The notes: generated from the sequence alone by a model not told the origin. Counted from the first letter of the stretch, positions 1 to 10,034 are shown. The stretch: 64,000 bases of DNA from Mycobacterium sp. DL592 (GCF_011694515.1 NZ_CP050192.1:914448-978447), one strand, 5' to 3'. Numbers and translations: made by a program.

Positions 1-1234
1 GGGTGAACGACGTGAACACACCCATGATGTAGAGCTGGATGAGCCGGGTCACCGACCCGTCGAAGGCGTAGATCAGGCCACCGGCGACCACGGCGAGCAG
101 GACGATCCCATTCGAGTAGGCCAGCCGGTCACCCCGGTTCTGCAGTTGCCTGGGCAGGTAGCGGTCCTGGGCGAGAATCGATGCCAGCAACGGGAATCCG
201 TTGTAGGCGGTGTTGGCGGCCAGGATCAGGATCAGCGCGGTGGCCGCCTGCATGTAGAAGAACATGATGGTGTTGTTGCCGAACACCGCGGACGCCAGCT
301 GAGCGATCACGGTGCGCTGTGGCTCGGTTTCGCAGTCGCCTCGGAAGCCGATCAGGTCGCAGGTGTTCTCCACGACGCGGGTCTTGGCGATCAGGGCCAG
401 CGCGGTCACCCCGGCGAACATGGTGGTGGCCAGAAGTCCCATCGCCGTCATCGTGCGAGCCGCGTTGAGTGCCTTCGGCTTGCGGAAGGCCGGCACCCCG
501 TTGGAGATGGCCTCGACGCCGGTGAGTGCAGTGCAGCCCGAGGAGAACGCCCGTAACACCAGCAGGATCAACGCCACCGTGGTCAGTCCGACCTGCTCGG
601 CCCGCACGCCGTAGTGGGCGCTCTCGGAGATCGGCGGATGCCCCATCACCGTGCGCAGCAGACCGAGGCCGACCATGAGGAAGACGCCGGCGATGAAGGC
701 GTACGTCGGAATGGCGAACGCCCGGCCGGACTCGCGCACGCCGCGCAGATTCATGGCGGTGAGCACGACGATGAAGCCGAGGTTGATCGCCACCCGGTAG
801 GCGTTCAGGTCGGGGACGGCGGAGATGATGTTGTCGACGCCGGCGGCCACCGACACCGCAACTGTCATCACGTAGTCCACTAGGAGAGCGGCGGCCACCA
901 CCAAACCTGCCAGCGGGCCGAGGTTCTTGGCCACCACCTCGTAGGAACCGCCGCCGCTGGGGTATGCCTTGACCACCTGCCGGTAGGACAGCACCACCAC
1001 GGCCAGCAGCACCACCACGCCCGCGGCGATATAGGGCGTCAGGTGCATGTAGGCGAGCCCGCCGAGGGTGAGGATGAGCAGGATCTCCTGGGTGGCGTAG
1101 GCCACCGAGGACAACGGGTCGCTGGCGAAGACCGGCAGCGCGATTCTCTTGGACAGCAGGGTGTGGCCAAGGCTATCGCTGCGAAAAGGCCGCCCGAGTA
1201 CCAGGCGCTTCATCAGCGACGTGGGTGAAGACAC
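1..1234 (-). CDS. KimA-like APC-superfamily potassium permease (partial)
   Basis: The gene runs off the left window edge, so its C-terminus is missing. The visible ~410 residues are a polytopic membrane protein. Near the N-terminus it reads RLVLGRPFRSDSLG and then FASDPLSSVAYATQEI, the signature of the KimA/YdaO group of APC transporters; the M. tuberculosis relative Rv2690c sits beside ceoBC potassium-uptake genes. At least seven hydrophobic helices follow. The start is uncertain: GTG at 1234 adds seven residues before the ATG at 1213, and neither has a strong ribosome site. The kdp operon nearby supports a role in potassium import, but the substrate is inferred from family and context; a general amino-acid permease is the alternative. 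Confidence 0.75.
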   Translation of the reverse strand, partial: MSSPTSLMKRLVLGRPFRSDSLGHTLLSKRIALPVFASDPLSSVAYATQEILLILTLGGLAYMHLTPYIAAGVVVLLAVVVLSYRQVVKAYPSGGGSYEVVAKNLGPLAGLVVAAALLVDYVMTVAVSVAAGVDNIISAVPDLNAYRVAINLGFIVVLTAMNLRGVRESGRAFAIPTYAFIAGVFLMVGLGLLRTVMGHPPISESAHYGVRAEQVGLTTVALILLVLRAFSSGCTALTGVEAISNGVPAFRKPKALNAARTMTAMGLLATTMFAGVTALALIAKTRVVENTCDLIGFRGDCETEPQRTVIAQLASAVFGNNTIMFFYMQAATALILILAANTAYNGFPLLASILAQDRYLPRQLQNRGDRLAYSNGIVLLAVVAGGLIYAFDGSVTRLIQLYIMGVFTSFT

Positions 1235-1287
1235 GAGTAGCGAGCCTAGTTTCGGCCAACCTCCCCAGTGGGCCGCCAGCCGTAGAG

Positions 1288-1331
1288 ATTTCGTAAAGAA
1301 TTGGTGCCCCAAGCGTGTGGATTCCGTAAAG
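1288..1331. promoter_or_regulatory. Two CGTAAAG / CTTTACG boxes upstream of the KimA-like gene
   Basis: The seven-base word CGTAAAG occurs at 1292-1298 and again at 1325-1331, 33 bp apart (about three helical turns), between the divergent permease and winged-helix genes. On the minus strand the two boxes read TTCTTTACGAAAT and GGCTTTACGGAAT. A related word, TTCTTTACAC, lies in the kdp promoter region near 11971. E. coli KdpE binds a T-rich TTTACAC site, so KdpE control is conceivable, but this rests on short words only. Confidence 0.3.
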
Positions 1332-1373
1332 CCCACTGTGCCGCGCCGGTGATTTTGCCTAGCTTCCCGCGTT

Positions 1374-1700
1374 ATGTCTGACGCCGGTCTGGACCGTTGG
1401 GGCCATCTCGAGTACTTGCGCGGCCTCGTCAGCAGGCCTCGTCTGGTCGACCTGCTCGACGTGCTCGCGGCGGGGCCCATGACTGTCGTGCAGATCAGGG
1501 CCGCGCTCGGTGTTGGGCGGCCGGCCGTCAGGCGGGCACTACGGGAACTGATTATCGGTGGTTTGGTCACCGGTGATACGCCGGGCAGCCGGGACGGCTC
1601 GGCACTGGCGGGTGAGAGCTATCAGCACACGGAACGCGGCCGGGCCGTCGTCGGATTGCTCTCCCGGTTCTCGGTGTGGACTTCGCTGTACGACGAATAG
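1374..1700 (+). CDS. Small winged-helix transcriptional regulator
   Basis: This 108-residue protein is almost entirely a winged helix-turn-helix domain. The helix-turn-helix lies at about residues 38-62 (VVQIRAALGVGRPAVRRAL) and is followed by a wing with a Gly/Asp-rich turn. No metal-binding cysteines or sensor domain are visible, so it is not a classical ArsR metal sensor. It is divergent from the KimA-like permease and shares about 140 bp of control region with it, which suggests but does not show that it regulates that gene. PadR, HxlR and ArsR-like assignments all remain possible. Confidence 0.65.
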   Translation: MSDAGLDRWGHLEYLRGLVSRPRLVDLLDVLAAGPMTVVQIRAALGVGRPAVRRALRELIIGGLVTGDTPGSRDGSALAGESYQHTERGRAVVGLLSRFSVWTSLYDE

Positions 1701-1743
1701 AGCGCCGTCAGACACCCGGCGCCCTGATCGCGATACTCCAGAG

Positions 1744-1854
1744 TTACAGCTTGACGCGGCAGCCGCTGCCGATGTTGTGGCAGTGATGGCCACCGTCGCA
1801 GGCGTTACAGCGACAGGTGCAGCCACCGGTGTGCTTGATTTCGGAAACCTGCAT
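1744..1854 (-). CDS. 36-residue Cys/His-rich peptide, metallothionein-like
   Basis: The ORF encodes 36 residues with six cysteines and four histidines packed into the C-terminal two thirds: GGCTCRCNACDGGHHC, then HNIGSGC. That density of thiols and imidazoles is typical of metal-binding peptides. An AAGGAG ribosome site lies 9 bases before the chosen ATG (1854) and directly abuts an alternative ATG at 1863, so the internal start fits better. It is divergent from the PPOX gene. It does not match my recollection of the M. tuberculosis copper metallothionein MymT, so the metal-binding role is inferred from composition alone. Confidence 0.6.
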   Translation of the reverse strand: MQVSEIKHTGGCTCRCNACDGGHHCHNIGSGCRVKL

Positions 1855-2058
1855 GTAGATCATCTCCTTCGCGAGCCCGTTTGGCGGGCACGGCGCAAAA
1901 CTGCATCGGTGTGGACGTATGACGGATTCACGATAGTTTGCCGTTGACGGGCGTGTCAGTGGAATAGGACTGCCATGCCCCGCTCCTCCCGCGAACGTGG
2001 ACTGTCCAGGCTTCGGCAGCCGCGACCAGGGAATAGCCCCGACAAGCAGAAGGTTGCG

Positions 2059-2494
2059 ATGTGCATGCCCGGACCATTCAGCGAAGCCCAGCGACAGGAA
2101 TTCCTCGCAGCGAAGCATGTCGGTGTGTTGTCGGTTGCCGCGGCGGCCGGCCGGCCGGCCGCCGGCGAGCGTGCCGATCTGGTACGACTACACCCCCGGC
2201 GGAGACATCCGCATCAACACCGGCGCATCGAGTCGCAAGGCCAAGCTGATCGAGCGGGCCGGGGCGGTAACGCTGACCGTGCAGCACGAGGAGCCGCCCT
2301 ACCAATACGTGGTTGTCGAGGGTTCGGTCATCGAAACCACCGCCCCAAGTCCGGTGGAGGTGCGTGAAGCTATCGCGATCCGCTACCTCGGCGACGAGGG
2401 TGGCCGTGAATTCGTCCGCAGCATGGGCAATATCGACAGCGTGCTGTTCACCATCCGCCCCGACCGCTGGCTCACGGCCGACTACTCTGTCTGA
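2059..2494 (+). pseudogene. PPOX-fold (FMN/F420-type split barrel) protein, frameshifted
   Basis: The gene starts at ATG 2059 behind an AGAAGG ribosome site. Its first ~33 codons read PFSEAQRQEFLAAKHVGVLSVAA in frame 1; from about 2165 the match continues in frame 2 (PASVPIWYDYTPGGDIRINT through RPDRWLTADYSV). Together these give a typical ~145-residue pyridoxamine-5'-phosphate-oxidase-like split-barrel protein. The break lies exactly in four copies of GGCC at about 2146-2161; three copies would restore one reading frame. It is therefore a strand-slippage mutation, a phase-variable tract or an assembly error. The cofactor (FMN or F420) cannot be decided from sequence. Confidence 0.65.
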
Positions 2495-2742
2495 CGCGGT
2501 GTGGTCAGCGCGGGGCCGAGGAGGCCCTGTAGTGAGCCCGCCCGGTTGAGGTACGCGGGTACTTACGCGGTACTACAGCGGGGCGGATGGGTGACCAGCA
2601 TGGCGCCCAAGTTCAGGGGTTCGCACGATCAGCGCCCCACAATTCACCCTGACCGCCGGCGCCGCCAATCCGGCCGCTGCTTTTCGGCGCAATAACTCTC
2701 ACTGCGGTCGGGACGACCACTTGATGTCGGCGTCGGTTGCCC

Positions 2743-3510
2743 TCACCTGCCGATGAACAGATAGGCCGCGCCGGCCAGCCCGAGCGTGATGATGAGGGTG
2801 CGGAGCAGCCACTCGGGCAGGCTCCGAACCGCCCGCGCCCCGAGGTAGCCGCCGACCATGGTTGTCGGCCACAGCGTCACGGCCGCGGTCAGGTCGAAGC
2901 TGTTCAGCGTGAGCAGGATCGGCAGCGCCACGAAGTTGGCGACGCAGATGCACAGCCGGCTCAGCGCGTTGAGCACCTGCAGGCTGCCGGCAAGCACCAG
3001 CGACAGCGAGGCCAGGGTGATGAATCCGGCTCCGGCCCCAAAGTAACCGGCGTAGCCGCAACCGAGCAGCAGCCCACCGATCAACGCCGGTGCCGGCGCT
3101 GAACCGCCGGGCCGCACTGTGATGCTGCGCCTTAGTAGCGGTTGCAGGGCGATGAGCGCGCATGCGAGCAGAACCAGATAGGGCGCCGCGGCGCGGAACA
3201 CGCTCGACGGGGTGACCGACAGCAGAACGGCCCCCGCTGCAGCGCCGCATCCCGCCAGCGGGATCAGCCACCGAAGTCGATGGCGCTGGCCGGCGAGCTC
3301 CTGCCGTAGCCCGACGACGATGGCAACATACCCTGGCGCATGGCCCAGAGTGTTGGTGACGTTCGCGCTGATCGGTGGCACCCCCAACGCGATCAGCACC
3401 GGAAACGTCGCCATCGATCCACCGCCGGCGGCCGCGTTAGCGGCCCCGCCGACCAGCCCGGCTACGGCCAACACCGCCAGTTGCGGACCTGTCAGCGGGT
3501 GCACCGTCAA
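2743..3510 (-). CDS. TauE/SafE-family membrane exporter
   Basis: A 255-residue protein with about eight hydrophobic segments. The N-terminal half carries GLVGGAANAAAGGGSMATFP, the Gly-rich signature of the TauE/SafE (DUF81) family; the second half repeats the pattern (GGLLLGCGYAGYFGAGAG). Members export sulfite, sulfoacetate or other organic anions, but no substrate can be named here. The start is a TTG at 3510, with a GTG two codons later as an alternative. It lies downstream of kdpE on the same strand across a ~160-bp gap, so it is probably transcribed separately. Confidence 0.8.
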   Translation of the reverse strand: MTVHPLTGPQLAVLAVAGLVGGAANAAAGGGSMATFPVLIALGVPPISANVTNTLGHAPGYVAIVVGLRQELAGQRHRLRWLIPLAGCGAAAGAVLLSVTPSSVFRAAAPYLVLLACALIALQPLLRRSITVRPGGSAPAPALIGGLLLGCGYAGYFGAGAGFITLASLSLVLAGSLQVLNALSRLCICVANFVALPILLTLNSFDLTAAVTLWPTTMVGGYLGARAVRSLPEWLLRTLIITLGLAGAAYLFIGR

Positions 3511-3668
3511 CTGCTCGTGGCATCGAGCGACGGCACGGCGGAATGCTCTTGCACGCCTACATTGTGGCGGGTGGCCCAGCTAAGCCTTCGATCACGCGGA
3601 ACTTCGGGCTGCCCTGCTCGCCTGTGTGGGATGGATTTAGTACCAGCTGGGTGAACCCGACGCGCACT

Positions 3669-4355
3669 TCACGCCTCGAAGCGGTATCCCATCCCGGCCT
3701 CGGTGAGCAGGTGGCGCGGATGCGACGGGTCGTCCTCAAGTTTGCGCCGCAGCTGCGCCAGATACACCCGCAGATAGTGGGTCTCCTTGGCATACGCCGG
3801 ACCCCACACCTCCTTGAGCAACTCCTCGCGGCCGACGAGCTTGCCGCGGTTGCGCACCAGCATCTCCAGCATGCCCCATTCGGTGGGTGTCAGGTGCACC
3901 TCGGCGCCGTTGCGCACCACCTTCTTGGCAGCCAGATCGACTGTGAACGAGCTGGTTTCGATCACCGGCTCGTCGGTCTCCGAGGCGGCCGCCCCGCGGC
4001 GCACCGCGGCACGCAACCGGGCCAGGAACTCGTCCATCCCGAACGGCTTGGTGACGTAGTCGTCGGCCCCGGCGTCGAGAGCGTCGACCTTCTCGGCGGA
4101 GTCGGTGCGTGCGGAGAGCACGATCACCGGTGCGGTCAGCCAGCCGCGCAGCCCGCCGAGCACTTCGATGCCGTCCATATCGGGCAGGCCGAGGTCGAGT
4201 ACCACCACATCCGGGCGCTGCTCGGCGGCGGCCTTGAGTGCCGCGGCGCCGGTGGCCGCGGTGATCACCTCGTAGCCGCGCACGCTGAGGTTGATCCGCA
4301 GCGCACGCAGGATCTGCGGCTCGTCGTCGATCACCAGCACCTTGATCTTGGTCAT
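3669..4355 (-). CDS. kdpE: KdpE, potassium-responsive response regulator
   Basis: An OmpR-class regulator of 228 residues, the usual KdpE length. The receiver domain (about 1-115) has the acidic pair (VIDDEP), phospho-acceptor Asp (VVVLDLGLPDMDG, about residue 54) and conserved Lys (VTKPFGMDEF, about 104). The C-terminal winged helix (about 130-226) contains LTPTEWGMLEMLVRN and the Arg-rich recognition region. Its start codon overlaps the kdpD stop by four bases, so the two are translationally coupled. Phosphorylated by KdpD, it activates transcription of kdpFABC. Confidence 0.95.
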   Translation of the reverse strand: MTKIKVLVIDDEPQILRALRINLSVRGYEVITAATGAAALKAAAEQRPDVVVLDLGLPDMDGIEVLGGLRGWLTAPVIVLSARTDSAEKVDALDAGADDYVTKPFGMDEFLARLRAAVRRGAAASETDEPVIETSSFTVDLAAKKVVRNGAEVHLTPTEWGMLEMLVRNRGKLVGREELLKEVWGPAYAKETHYLRVYLAQLRRKLEDDPSHPRHLLTEAGMGYRFEA

Positions 4356-6976
4356 AGCCGGCCTCCCGGCGGTGCACCCAGGTCGACGATCACGGTGAGT
4401 CCGCCGCCGGGGGTGTCGGTGGCCGAGATGGTCCCGCCCATCGCCTCGACGAAGCCGCGTGCGACGGAAAGACCAAGCCCCACACCGTATTTGTTGTCCC
4501 GGTCGCCGAGGCGTTGGAACGGCTCGAACAGCTGCTCCTCGGTGCCGCGTGGCACGCCGGGACCCTCGTCGACGACGTTGATCAGCATCCGGTCGGCCAC
4601 TCGCCCGGCATTGATCCGCACCACGCTGTTCGGGGCGTAACGCAGCGCATTGTCGATCAGGTTGGCCAGCACGCGTTCCAGCAGACCGGCGTCGGCCATC
4701 GCCACCGCGTCGCCGACGTCGACCTTGATCCGGTCCAGCCCCTGCGACCCGAAACCTGTTGTGCCGCGGCTGATGCTGAGCAACGCGCGCTGCACCACCT
4801 CTTCGAGGTACACCCGCTTCAGCTCAGGATGCACCACGCCGGCGGCCAGCCGGGACGAGTCCAGGAGATTGTCGACGAGCGCGGTCAACTGGTCGACGGA
4901 CTCCTCGACGGTGGCGAGCAACTCGGCGGTGTCCTCTTCGGAGAAGCCGATGTCGTCGGAGCGCAGGCTGGATACCGCGGCCTTGGCGGCGGCAAGGGGG
5001 GTACGCAGGTCGTGGCTGACCGCGGACAGTAGCGAGCGGCGCAGTTCGTCGGCCTTCTCGATCGCCTCGGCCTTGCTGGCCTCCTCGGTGAGTTCGCGTT
5101 GGCGCACCAACCCGGCGGCCTGTTTGGCGACGGCTGTGAGCACACGCCGGTCGCGGGCGGGCAGACTGCGGCCGGACATCAACATCCAGAATTCGTCGTC
5201 GCCCACCTCGATGCCGGTGTCGGCCGAATCGACGTCAGCGCAGGGATCCTTGCCCACACACGCCACGATCTGCTCGTCCTCACCGCGTACCCGCAGAATG
5301 GAAACCGCACGCTGCGAGTAGGTCTCGCGAACCCGCTCGAGCAGCGTCTCCAGGTCTGCGCCGCGCAGCACCGAGCCAGAGAACAGGGTCAGCAACTCGG
5401 CCTCCTGTGACGCGTGGCGGGCCTCGCGCGTGCGGTTGGCGGCGCGGTCCACCAATGCTGCGACCGCGACGGCCAGTACCAGCAGAACGACCTCGGTGAC
5501 CGCGGAGTCCGGCTCGGCGATGGTGAAGGTGTACCGGGGTTCGGTGAGGAAGTAGTTCAACAGCAGCCCCGACAACGCCGCGGAGACCACCGCCGGGGCG
5601 ACGCCGCCCAGCAGCGCGACGAAGAGCACACCGACGAAGAAGAGTGCGGTCTCGCCCGGGATCTGCAGGTACTTGTCCAGGAGCAGTGCGGTGACCGCGC
5701 AGATGACTGAGGGCACGATGACCGCGGCCAACCAGGACAGCACCCGACGTTCACGTGGCGATGCGGATCGCACCGCGAACCCGCGTTTGGACTCCTCGTG
5801 GGTGACCATGTGCACGTCGATCTTGCCGGACTGCTGAACGATCTCGGCGCCGATGCCCTCATCGAAGATCCGGGCCCAGCGGGATCGCCGTGACGTGCCG
5901 ATCACCAGCTGGGTGGCGTTTATCTCGCGGGCGAAGTCGAGCAACGCCCGCGGCACATCGTCACCGACGACGGTGTGTACCGTCGCGCCGAGGCTTGCCG
6001 CCAACTCCCGCACCTTGCCCATTTGGGGTGCTGATACCCCGGACAGCCCGTCGCCGCGGACCACGTGCACGATCATCAACTCGGCGCTGGACTTCGATGC
6101 GATCCGGGAAGCCCGGCGCACCAAGGTCTCCGATTCGGCTCCGCCGGTTACGGCTACCACGACGCGTTCACGCGCCTCCCAGGTGGCGGTGATCTTGTTG
6201 TCGGCACGGTACTTCGCCAGCGCGGCATCGACCTGGTCGGCCAGCCACAACAGCGCCAGCTCGCGCAATGCGGTCAGGTTGCCCCGGCGGAAGTAGTTCG
6301 ACAGCGCGGCGTCGACCTTCTCCGGTGCGTAGACGTTGCCGTGGGAAAGTCTGCGGCGCAACGCTTCCGGGGTGATGTCGACCAGTTCGATCTGGGATGC
6401 CTGGCGCACGATCTCGTCGGGCACCGTCTCCTGCTGCTCGATGCCGGTGATCTGTGCGACGACGTCGTTGAGGCTTTCCAGATGCTGGACGTTGACGGTG
6501 GACAGCACGGTGATACCGGCGTCGAGCAGTTCCTCGATGTCCATCCACCGCTTGGGATTCTTGCTGCCGGGAGTGTTCGTGTGGGCCAGCTCGTCCACCA
6601 GGACGACCTCAGGGCGACGGGCCAGCACTGCGGGCACGTCGAGCTCGGGGAATCGGCTGCCGCGGTACTCGATGTAGCGCGGGGGGACGATCTCGACGCC
6701 TTCGAGCAACTCGGCGGTCTTCTTTCGGCCGTGCGTCTCGACCACCGCCGCGACCAGGTCGGTGCCGCGTTCGATCCGGCGGTGGGCCTCGCCGAGCATG
6801 GCGAAGGTCTTCCCGACGCCGGGGGCCGCACCAAGGTAGATACGCAGCTCGCCTCGTTTCCGTTTGGGGCCGGTCGAGGCGGGCTGCGCATCACTTTCCG
6901 AACTTGTCTCCGGCGGCGGTTCGCCGCCGGATGTCACGCGGGGCGGTTGGACGGTGTCCACACGCTTATCTTCCAC
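4352..6976 (-). CDS. kdpD: KdpD, potassium/turgor sensor histidine kinase
   Basis: At 874 residues this is full-length KdpD. In order: a cytoplasmic KdpD domain with Walker A (LGAAPGVGKT, about 48-57) and LVDELAHTNTPGS; a universal-stress-like domain (about 265-390); four closely spaced DUF4118 membrane helices (about 415-510); a GAF-like segment; a HisKA helix with the phospho-His in AVSHDLRTPLAAAK (about 654); and a HATPase domain with N, G1 (DEGPGVP) and G2 (GVGLGLSVARG) boxes. The first ~40 residues are a low-complexity Pro/Ser-rich tail. It follows kdpC by 5 bp and overlaps kdpE, giving one operon. Confidence 0.95.
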   Translation of the reverse strand: MEDKRVDTVQPPRVTSGGEPPPETSSESDAQPASTGPKRKRGELRIYLGAAPGVGKTFAMLGEAHRRIERGTDLVAAVVETHGRKKTAELLEGVEIVPPRYIEYRGSRFPELDVPAVLARRPEVVLVDELAHTNTPGSKNPKRWMDIEELLDAGITVLSTVNVQHLESLNDVVAQITGIEQQETVPDEIVRQASQIELVDITPEALRRRLSHGNVYAPEKVDAALSNYFRRGNLTALRELALLWLADQVDAALAKYRADNKITATWEARERVVVAVTGGAESETLVRRASRIASKSSAELMIVHVVRGDGLSGVSAPQMGKVRELAASLGATVHTVVGDDVPRALLDFAREINATQLVIGTSRRSRWARIFDEGIGAEIVQQSGKIDVHMVTHEESKRGFAVRSASPRERRVLSWLAAVIVPSVICAVTALLLDKYLQIPGETALFFVGVLFVALLGGVAPAVVSAALSGLLLNYFLTEPRYTFTIAEPDSAVTEVVLLVLAVAVAALVDRAANRTREARHASQEAELLTLFSGSVLRGADLETLLERVRETYSQRAVSILRVRGEDEQIVACVGKDPCADVDSADTGIEVGDDEFWMLMSGRSLPARDRRVLTAVAKQAAGLVRQRELTEEASKAEAIEKADELRRSLLSAVSHDLRTPLAAAKAAVSSLRSDDIGFSEEDTAELLATVEESVDQLTALVDNLLDSSRLAAGVVHPELKRVYLEEVVQRALLSISRGTTGFGSQGLDRIKVDVGDAVAMADAGLLERVLANLIDNALRYAPNSVVRINAGRVADRMLINVVDEGPGVPRGTEEQLFEPFQRLGDRDNKYGVGLGLSVARGFVEAMGGTISATDTPGGGLTVIVDLGAPPGGRL

Positions 6977-6981
6977 GCTAG

Positions 6982-7893
6982 TCAGCTCTTCATCGGGAAC
7001 TTCTGGTCCAGCGCAATGTTGAGCTCGACCACGTTGACGCGCGGCTCACCGAAGATGCCGAGGTCCCGGCCTTCGGTGTGGGCGGCGACAGCTCGGCGGA
7101 TGTCCTCGGCGCTGACGCCGCGAGCCTTGGCCACCCGAGCGATCTGCAGGTCGGCGTAGGCCGGCGAGATGTTCGGGTCCAGGCCGCTGCCGCTGGCGGT
7201 GACCGCGTCGGCGGGCACGGCCGGATCCGACACCGCGCCCTTGATCGGCACGATCTGACCGATCGTGTAGTCCTCGCCGAACTTGGCGCACTCCACCCGG
7301 ACACCTTCGTAGGTATCCAGGAACGGCCGCGCGGTGCTCTGGCACGGTTCGTTGACGCTGACCACCTTGGTCGGGTTGACGACGTTGCCGCGGGCGTCGC
7401 GCGGGCCGATGACCGACAGGACTGCGCCCACACCGTCGCCGGTGCAGAACGGGCGCTTGCCGTCGACGCCCTCCAGCTCGCCGACCGCCTTGCTGCGCGA
7501 GCACACCAGGGTCAGCAGGCTGGCCTTGTAGCCGTTGCTATCCGCCGGCAGCGACGGGTCGGCCGGGGTGTCGACGATGTTTTCCGGGCCCAGGTTCGAC
7601 GCGCTGGTGTTCAACGGGTCGTATCCGGCGCCGGCGGCTGACGGTCGGCTCTGGAAGTACTGCGGCAGGGCGTTGCCCTTGGCGTCGGTGAACGACTGGC
7701 CGATCAGGCGACTGGCCACCGGCTTTCCGCCGACGTCCACGATCGAGCCATCGGCCTTGTCCTTGAGCCCCGGTATCTGCGCCACCAGCCAGATGAACAG
7801 CGGATAGCCGATCCCGACGATGACGGTGAGCACCAGCAGCGCGCGCAGCGCCGCCCAGTGCAGGCGAACAAGCGTGGAGAAGTTCATGGTCAC
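6982..7893 (-). CDS. kdpC: KdpC, K+-ATPase subunit C with a long insertion
   Basis: KdpC is the single-span subunit that supports potassium and ATP binding in the KdpFABC pump. The N-terminal helix ([20 protein letters not shown]), [17 protein letters not shown] and the C-terminal [16 protein letters not shown] motif are all present. The protein is 303 residues against about 190 in E. coli and M. tuberculosis. The extra ~100 residues lie between ASNLGP (about 98) and the [15 protein letters not shown] block (about 225) and contain four cysteines. The start overlaps the kdpB stop by four bases. Confidence 0.93.
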   Translation of the reverse strand: MTMNFSTLVRLHWAALRALLVLTVIVGIGYPLFIWLVAQIPGLKDKADGSIVDVGGKPVASRLIGQSFTDAKGNALPQYFQSRPSAAGAGYDPLNTSASNLGPENIVDTPADPSLPADSNGYKASLLTLVCSRSKAVGELEGVDGKRPFCTGDGVGAVLSVIGPRDARGNVVNPTKVVSVNEPCQSTARPFLDTYEGVRVECAKFGEDYTIGQIVPIKGAVSDPAVPADAVTASGSGLDPNISPAYADLQIARVAKARGVSAEDIRRAVAAHTEGRDLGIFGEPRVNVVELNIALDQKFPMKS

Positions 7894-10034
7894 ATCCCTG
7901 GCAAGAATTGAATGACGAGATCGATGAGTTTGATCCCGATGAAGGGGGCGATGATGCCGCCCAGGCCGTAGACGTAGAGGTTGCGGCTCAGCAACTTCGA
8001 CGCACTGCTCGGGGTGTAGCGAACACCGCGCAGCGACAACGGAATCAGCGCGATGATGACGATCGCGTTGAAGATCACCGCGGACAGGATTGCCGACTGC
8101 GGGCTGTGTAGCCGCATAACGTTCAGCAGATCCAGGCCGGGGAACAGGGCGACGAACATCGCTGGGATGATCGCGAAGTACTTCGCGATGTCGTTGGCGA
8201 TCGAGAACGTTGTCAGCGCACCGCGGGTGATCAACAACTGCTTACCGATCTCGACGATTTCGATGAGCTTCGTCGGGTCGGAGTCCAGGTCGACCATGTT
8301 GCCGGCCTCTTTGGCCGCCGAGGTGCCGGTGTTCATCGCCACGCCGACGTCTGCCTGAGCCAGCGCGGGTGCGTCGTTGGTGCCGTCGCCGGTCATCGCG
8401 ACCAGCTTGCCGCCCGCCTGTTCACTCTTGATCAGCGCGAGCTTGTCCTCGGGGGTGGCTTCGGCGAGGAAGTCGTCCACACCGGCTTCGTCGGCAATCG
8501 CCTTGGCGGTCAACGGGTTGTCGCCGGTGATCATCACCGTGCGGATGCCCATCTTGCGCATCTCGTCGAAGCGCTCCCGCATGCCCTGCTTGACGACGTC
8601 CTTGAGGTGGATCACGCCCAGCACTTCGGCTTTCGCGTCGCCTCCTTCTCGAACGACCTGGCCGACGACCAACGGGGTGCCGCCGGCGGCGGAGATGCCG
8701 TCGACGATGGTGCCGAGGTCAGGGGGAATCACGCCGCCCTGGCTTCGCACCCAGTCGGCGACCGAACTCGCGGCGCCCTTGCGCAGCAGGTGGCCGTTGT
8801 CCAGGTCCACGCCCGACATCCTTGTGGTGGCGGTGAATTCGACCCAGGTCGCTCCGGTCAGCTCGCCGGGGGTGCGGGCCCGCAGTCCGTACTCCGTCTT
8901 GGCGAACACCACGATGGAACGGCCCTCGGGGGTTTCGTCAGACAGGCTGGACAGCTGAGCGGCGTCGGCCAGCTGCTCGGGGGAGACCCCGGGCAGCGGA
9001 ACGAAGTCCGCGGCCTGCCGGTTGCCCAGCGTGATGGTGCCGGTCTTGTCCAGCAGCAGGGTGTTGACGTCGCCGGCGGCCTCGACCGCCCGGCCCGACA
9101 TGGCCAGCACGTTGCGCTGCACCAGCCGGTCCATGCCGGCGATGCCGATGGCCGACAGCAGCGCGCCGATCGTGGTCGGGATCAGGCACACCAGCAGCGA
9201 GACCATGACGATGCCGGTGACACCGTCGCCGGTGAGCGCCAACGAGTCCGGGACGCCCGGGTTGTTGGCCTTGGAGAAGATCGCCAGTGGCTGCAGGGTG
9301 GCGACGGCGAAGATGAAGATGATCGTCAACGCCGCGAGCAGGATGTTCAGGGCGATCTCGTTCGGCGTCTTCTGCCGGTTGGCGCCCTCGACGAGTGCGA
9401 TCATCCGGTCGATGAAGCTCTCGCCGGGCTTCTGGGTGATCTTGACGACGATGCGGTCCGACAGCACCGTGGTGCCGCCGGTCACCGCTGAGCGGTCACC
9501 GCCGGACTCCCGGATGACGGGTGCGGACTCGCCCGTGATGGCCGATTCGTCCACCGACGCGATTCCTTCGACGACGTCACCGTCGCCGGGGATCACCTGT
9601 CCGGCTTCCACGACGACCACGTCGCCCTGGGCCAGCAGCGGTGCGGCGATCTCCTCCTCGGTGCCGGGGGTACCCGGCGACCAGCCGTTGAGGCGACGGG
9701 CCATGGTGTCGGCCTTGGTCTTTCGCAGCGACTCGGCCTGCGCCTTGCCGCGGCCTTCGGCGACGGCTTCGGCGAGGTTGGCGAAGATCACGGTCAACCA
9801 CAGCCAGAACACGATCAGCCAGGCGAACCAGCTGGGGCTGACGATCGCCAGGATGGTGCTCCACACCGCGCCGATCTCGACGATGAACATGACCGGGTTG
9901 CGCCACAGCGTGCGCGGATCGACCTTGCGTAGGGCGTCCGGCAGGGACGTCAAGAGCATCTTCGGGTCGAGCAGGCCACCTTGGGTCTTCTTCTCGGCCG
10001 CCTTGTGCGGCGCGGCGATGGTGGGGGTGCTCAT
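7890..10034 (-). CDS. kdpB: KdpB, P-type ATPase catalytic subunit
   Basis: This is the ATP-hydrolysing subunit of the potassium pump, 714 residues. The phosphorylation loop [13 protein letters not shown] has its Asp at about residue 330. Other P-type motifs are TGESAPV in the actuator domain, [14 protein letters not shown] and [20 protein letters not shown]. About seven membrane helices are visible. The N-terminus is extended by ~30 polar residues ([14 protein letters not shown]). The start ATG coincides with the kdpA stop region and the stop overlaps kdpC, so all three are coupled. Confidence 0.97.
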   Translation of the reverse strand: MSTPTIAAPHKAAEKKTQGGLLDPKMLLTSLPDALRKVDPRTLWRNPVMFIVEIGAVWSTILAIVSPSWFAWLIVFWLWLTVIFANLAEAVAEGRGKAQAESLRKTKADTMARRLNGWSPGTPGTEEEIAAPLLAQGDVVVVEAGQVIPGDGDVVEGIASVDESAITGESAPVIRESGGDRSAVTGGTTVLSDRIVVKITQKPGESFIDRMIALVEGANRQKTPNEIALNILLAALTIIFIFAVATLQPLAIFSKANNPGVPDSLALTGDGVTGIVMVSLLVCLIPTTIGALLSAIGIAGMDRLVQRNVLAMSGRAVEAAGDVNTLLLDKTGTITLGNRQAADFVPLPGVSPEQLADAAQLSSLSDETPEGRSIVVFAKTEYGLRARTPGELTGATWVEFTATTRMSGVDLDNGHLLRKGAASSVADWVRSQGGVIPPDLGTIVDGISAAGGTPLVVGQVVREGGDAKAEVLGVIHLKDVVKQGMRERFDEMRKMGIRTVMITGDNPLTAKAIADEAGVDDFLAEATPEDKLALIKSEQAGGKLVAMTGDGTNDAPALAQADVGVAMNTGTSAAKEAGNMVDLDSDPTKLIEIVEIGKQLLITRGALTTFSIANDIAKYFAIIPAMFVALFPGLDLLNVMRLHSPQSAILSAVIFNAIVIIALIPLSLRGVRYTPSSASKLLSRNLYVYGLGGIIAPFIGIKLIDLVIQFLPGM

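Noticed and set aside
1235..1373. c-di-AMP (ydaO) riboswitch before the KimA-like gene
   Set aside because: The intergenic stretch is only about 140 bp, shared with a divergent gene, and I could not match the conserved riboswitch core.
4352..7159. Long plus-strand ORFs antisense to kdpD and kdpC
   Set aside because: High-GC antisense shadows; codon pattern and domains belong to the minus-strand genes.
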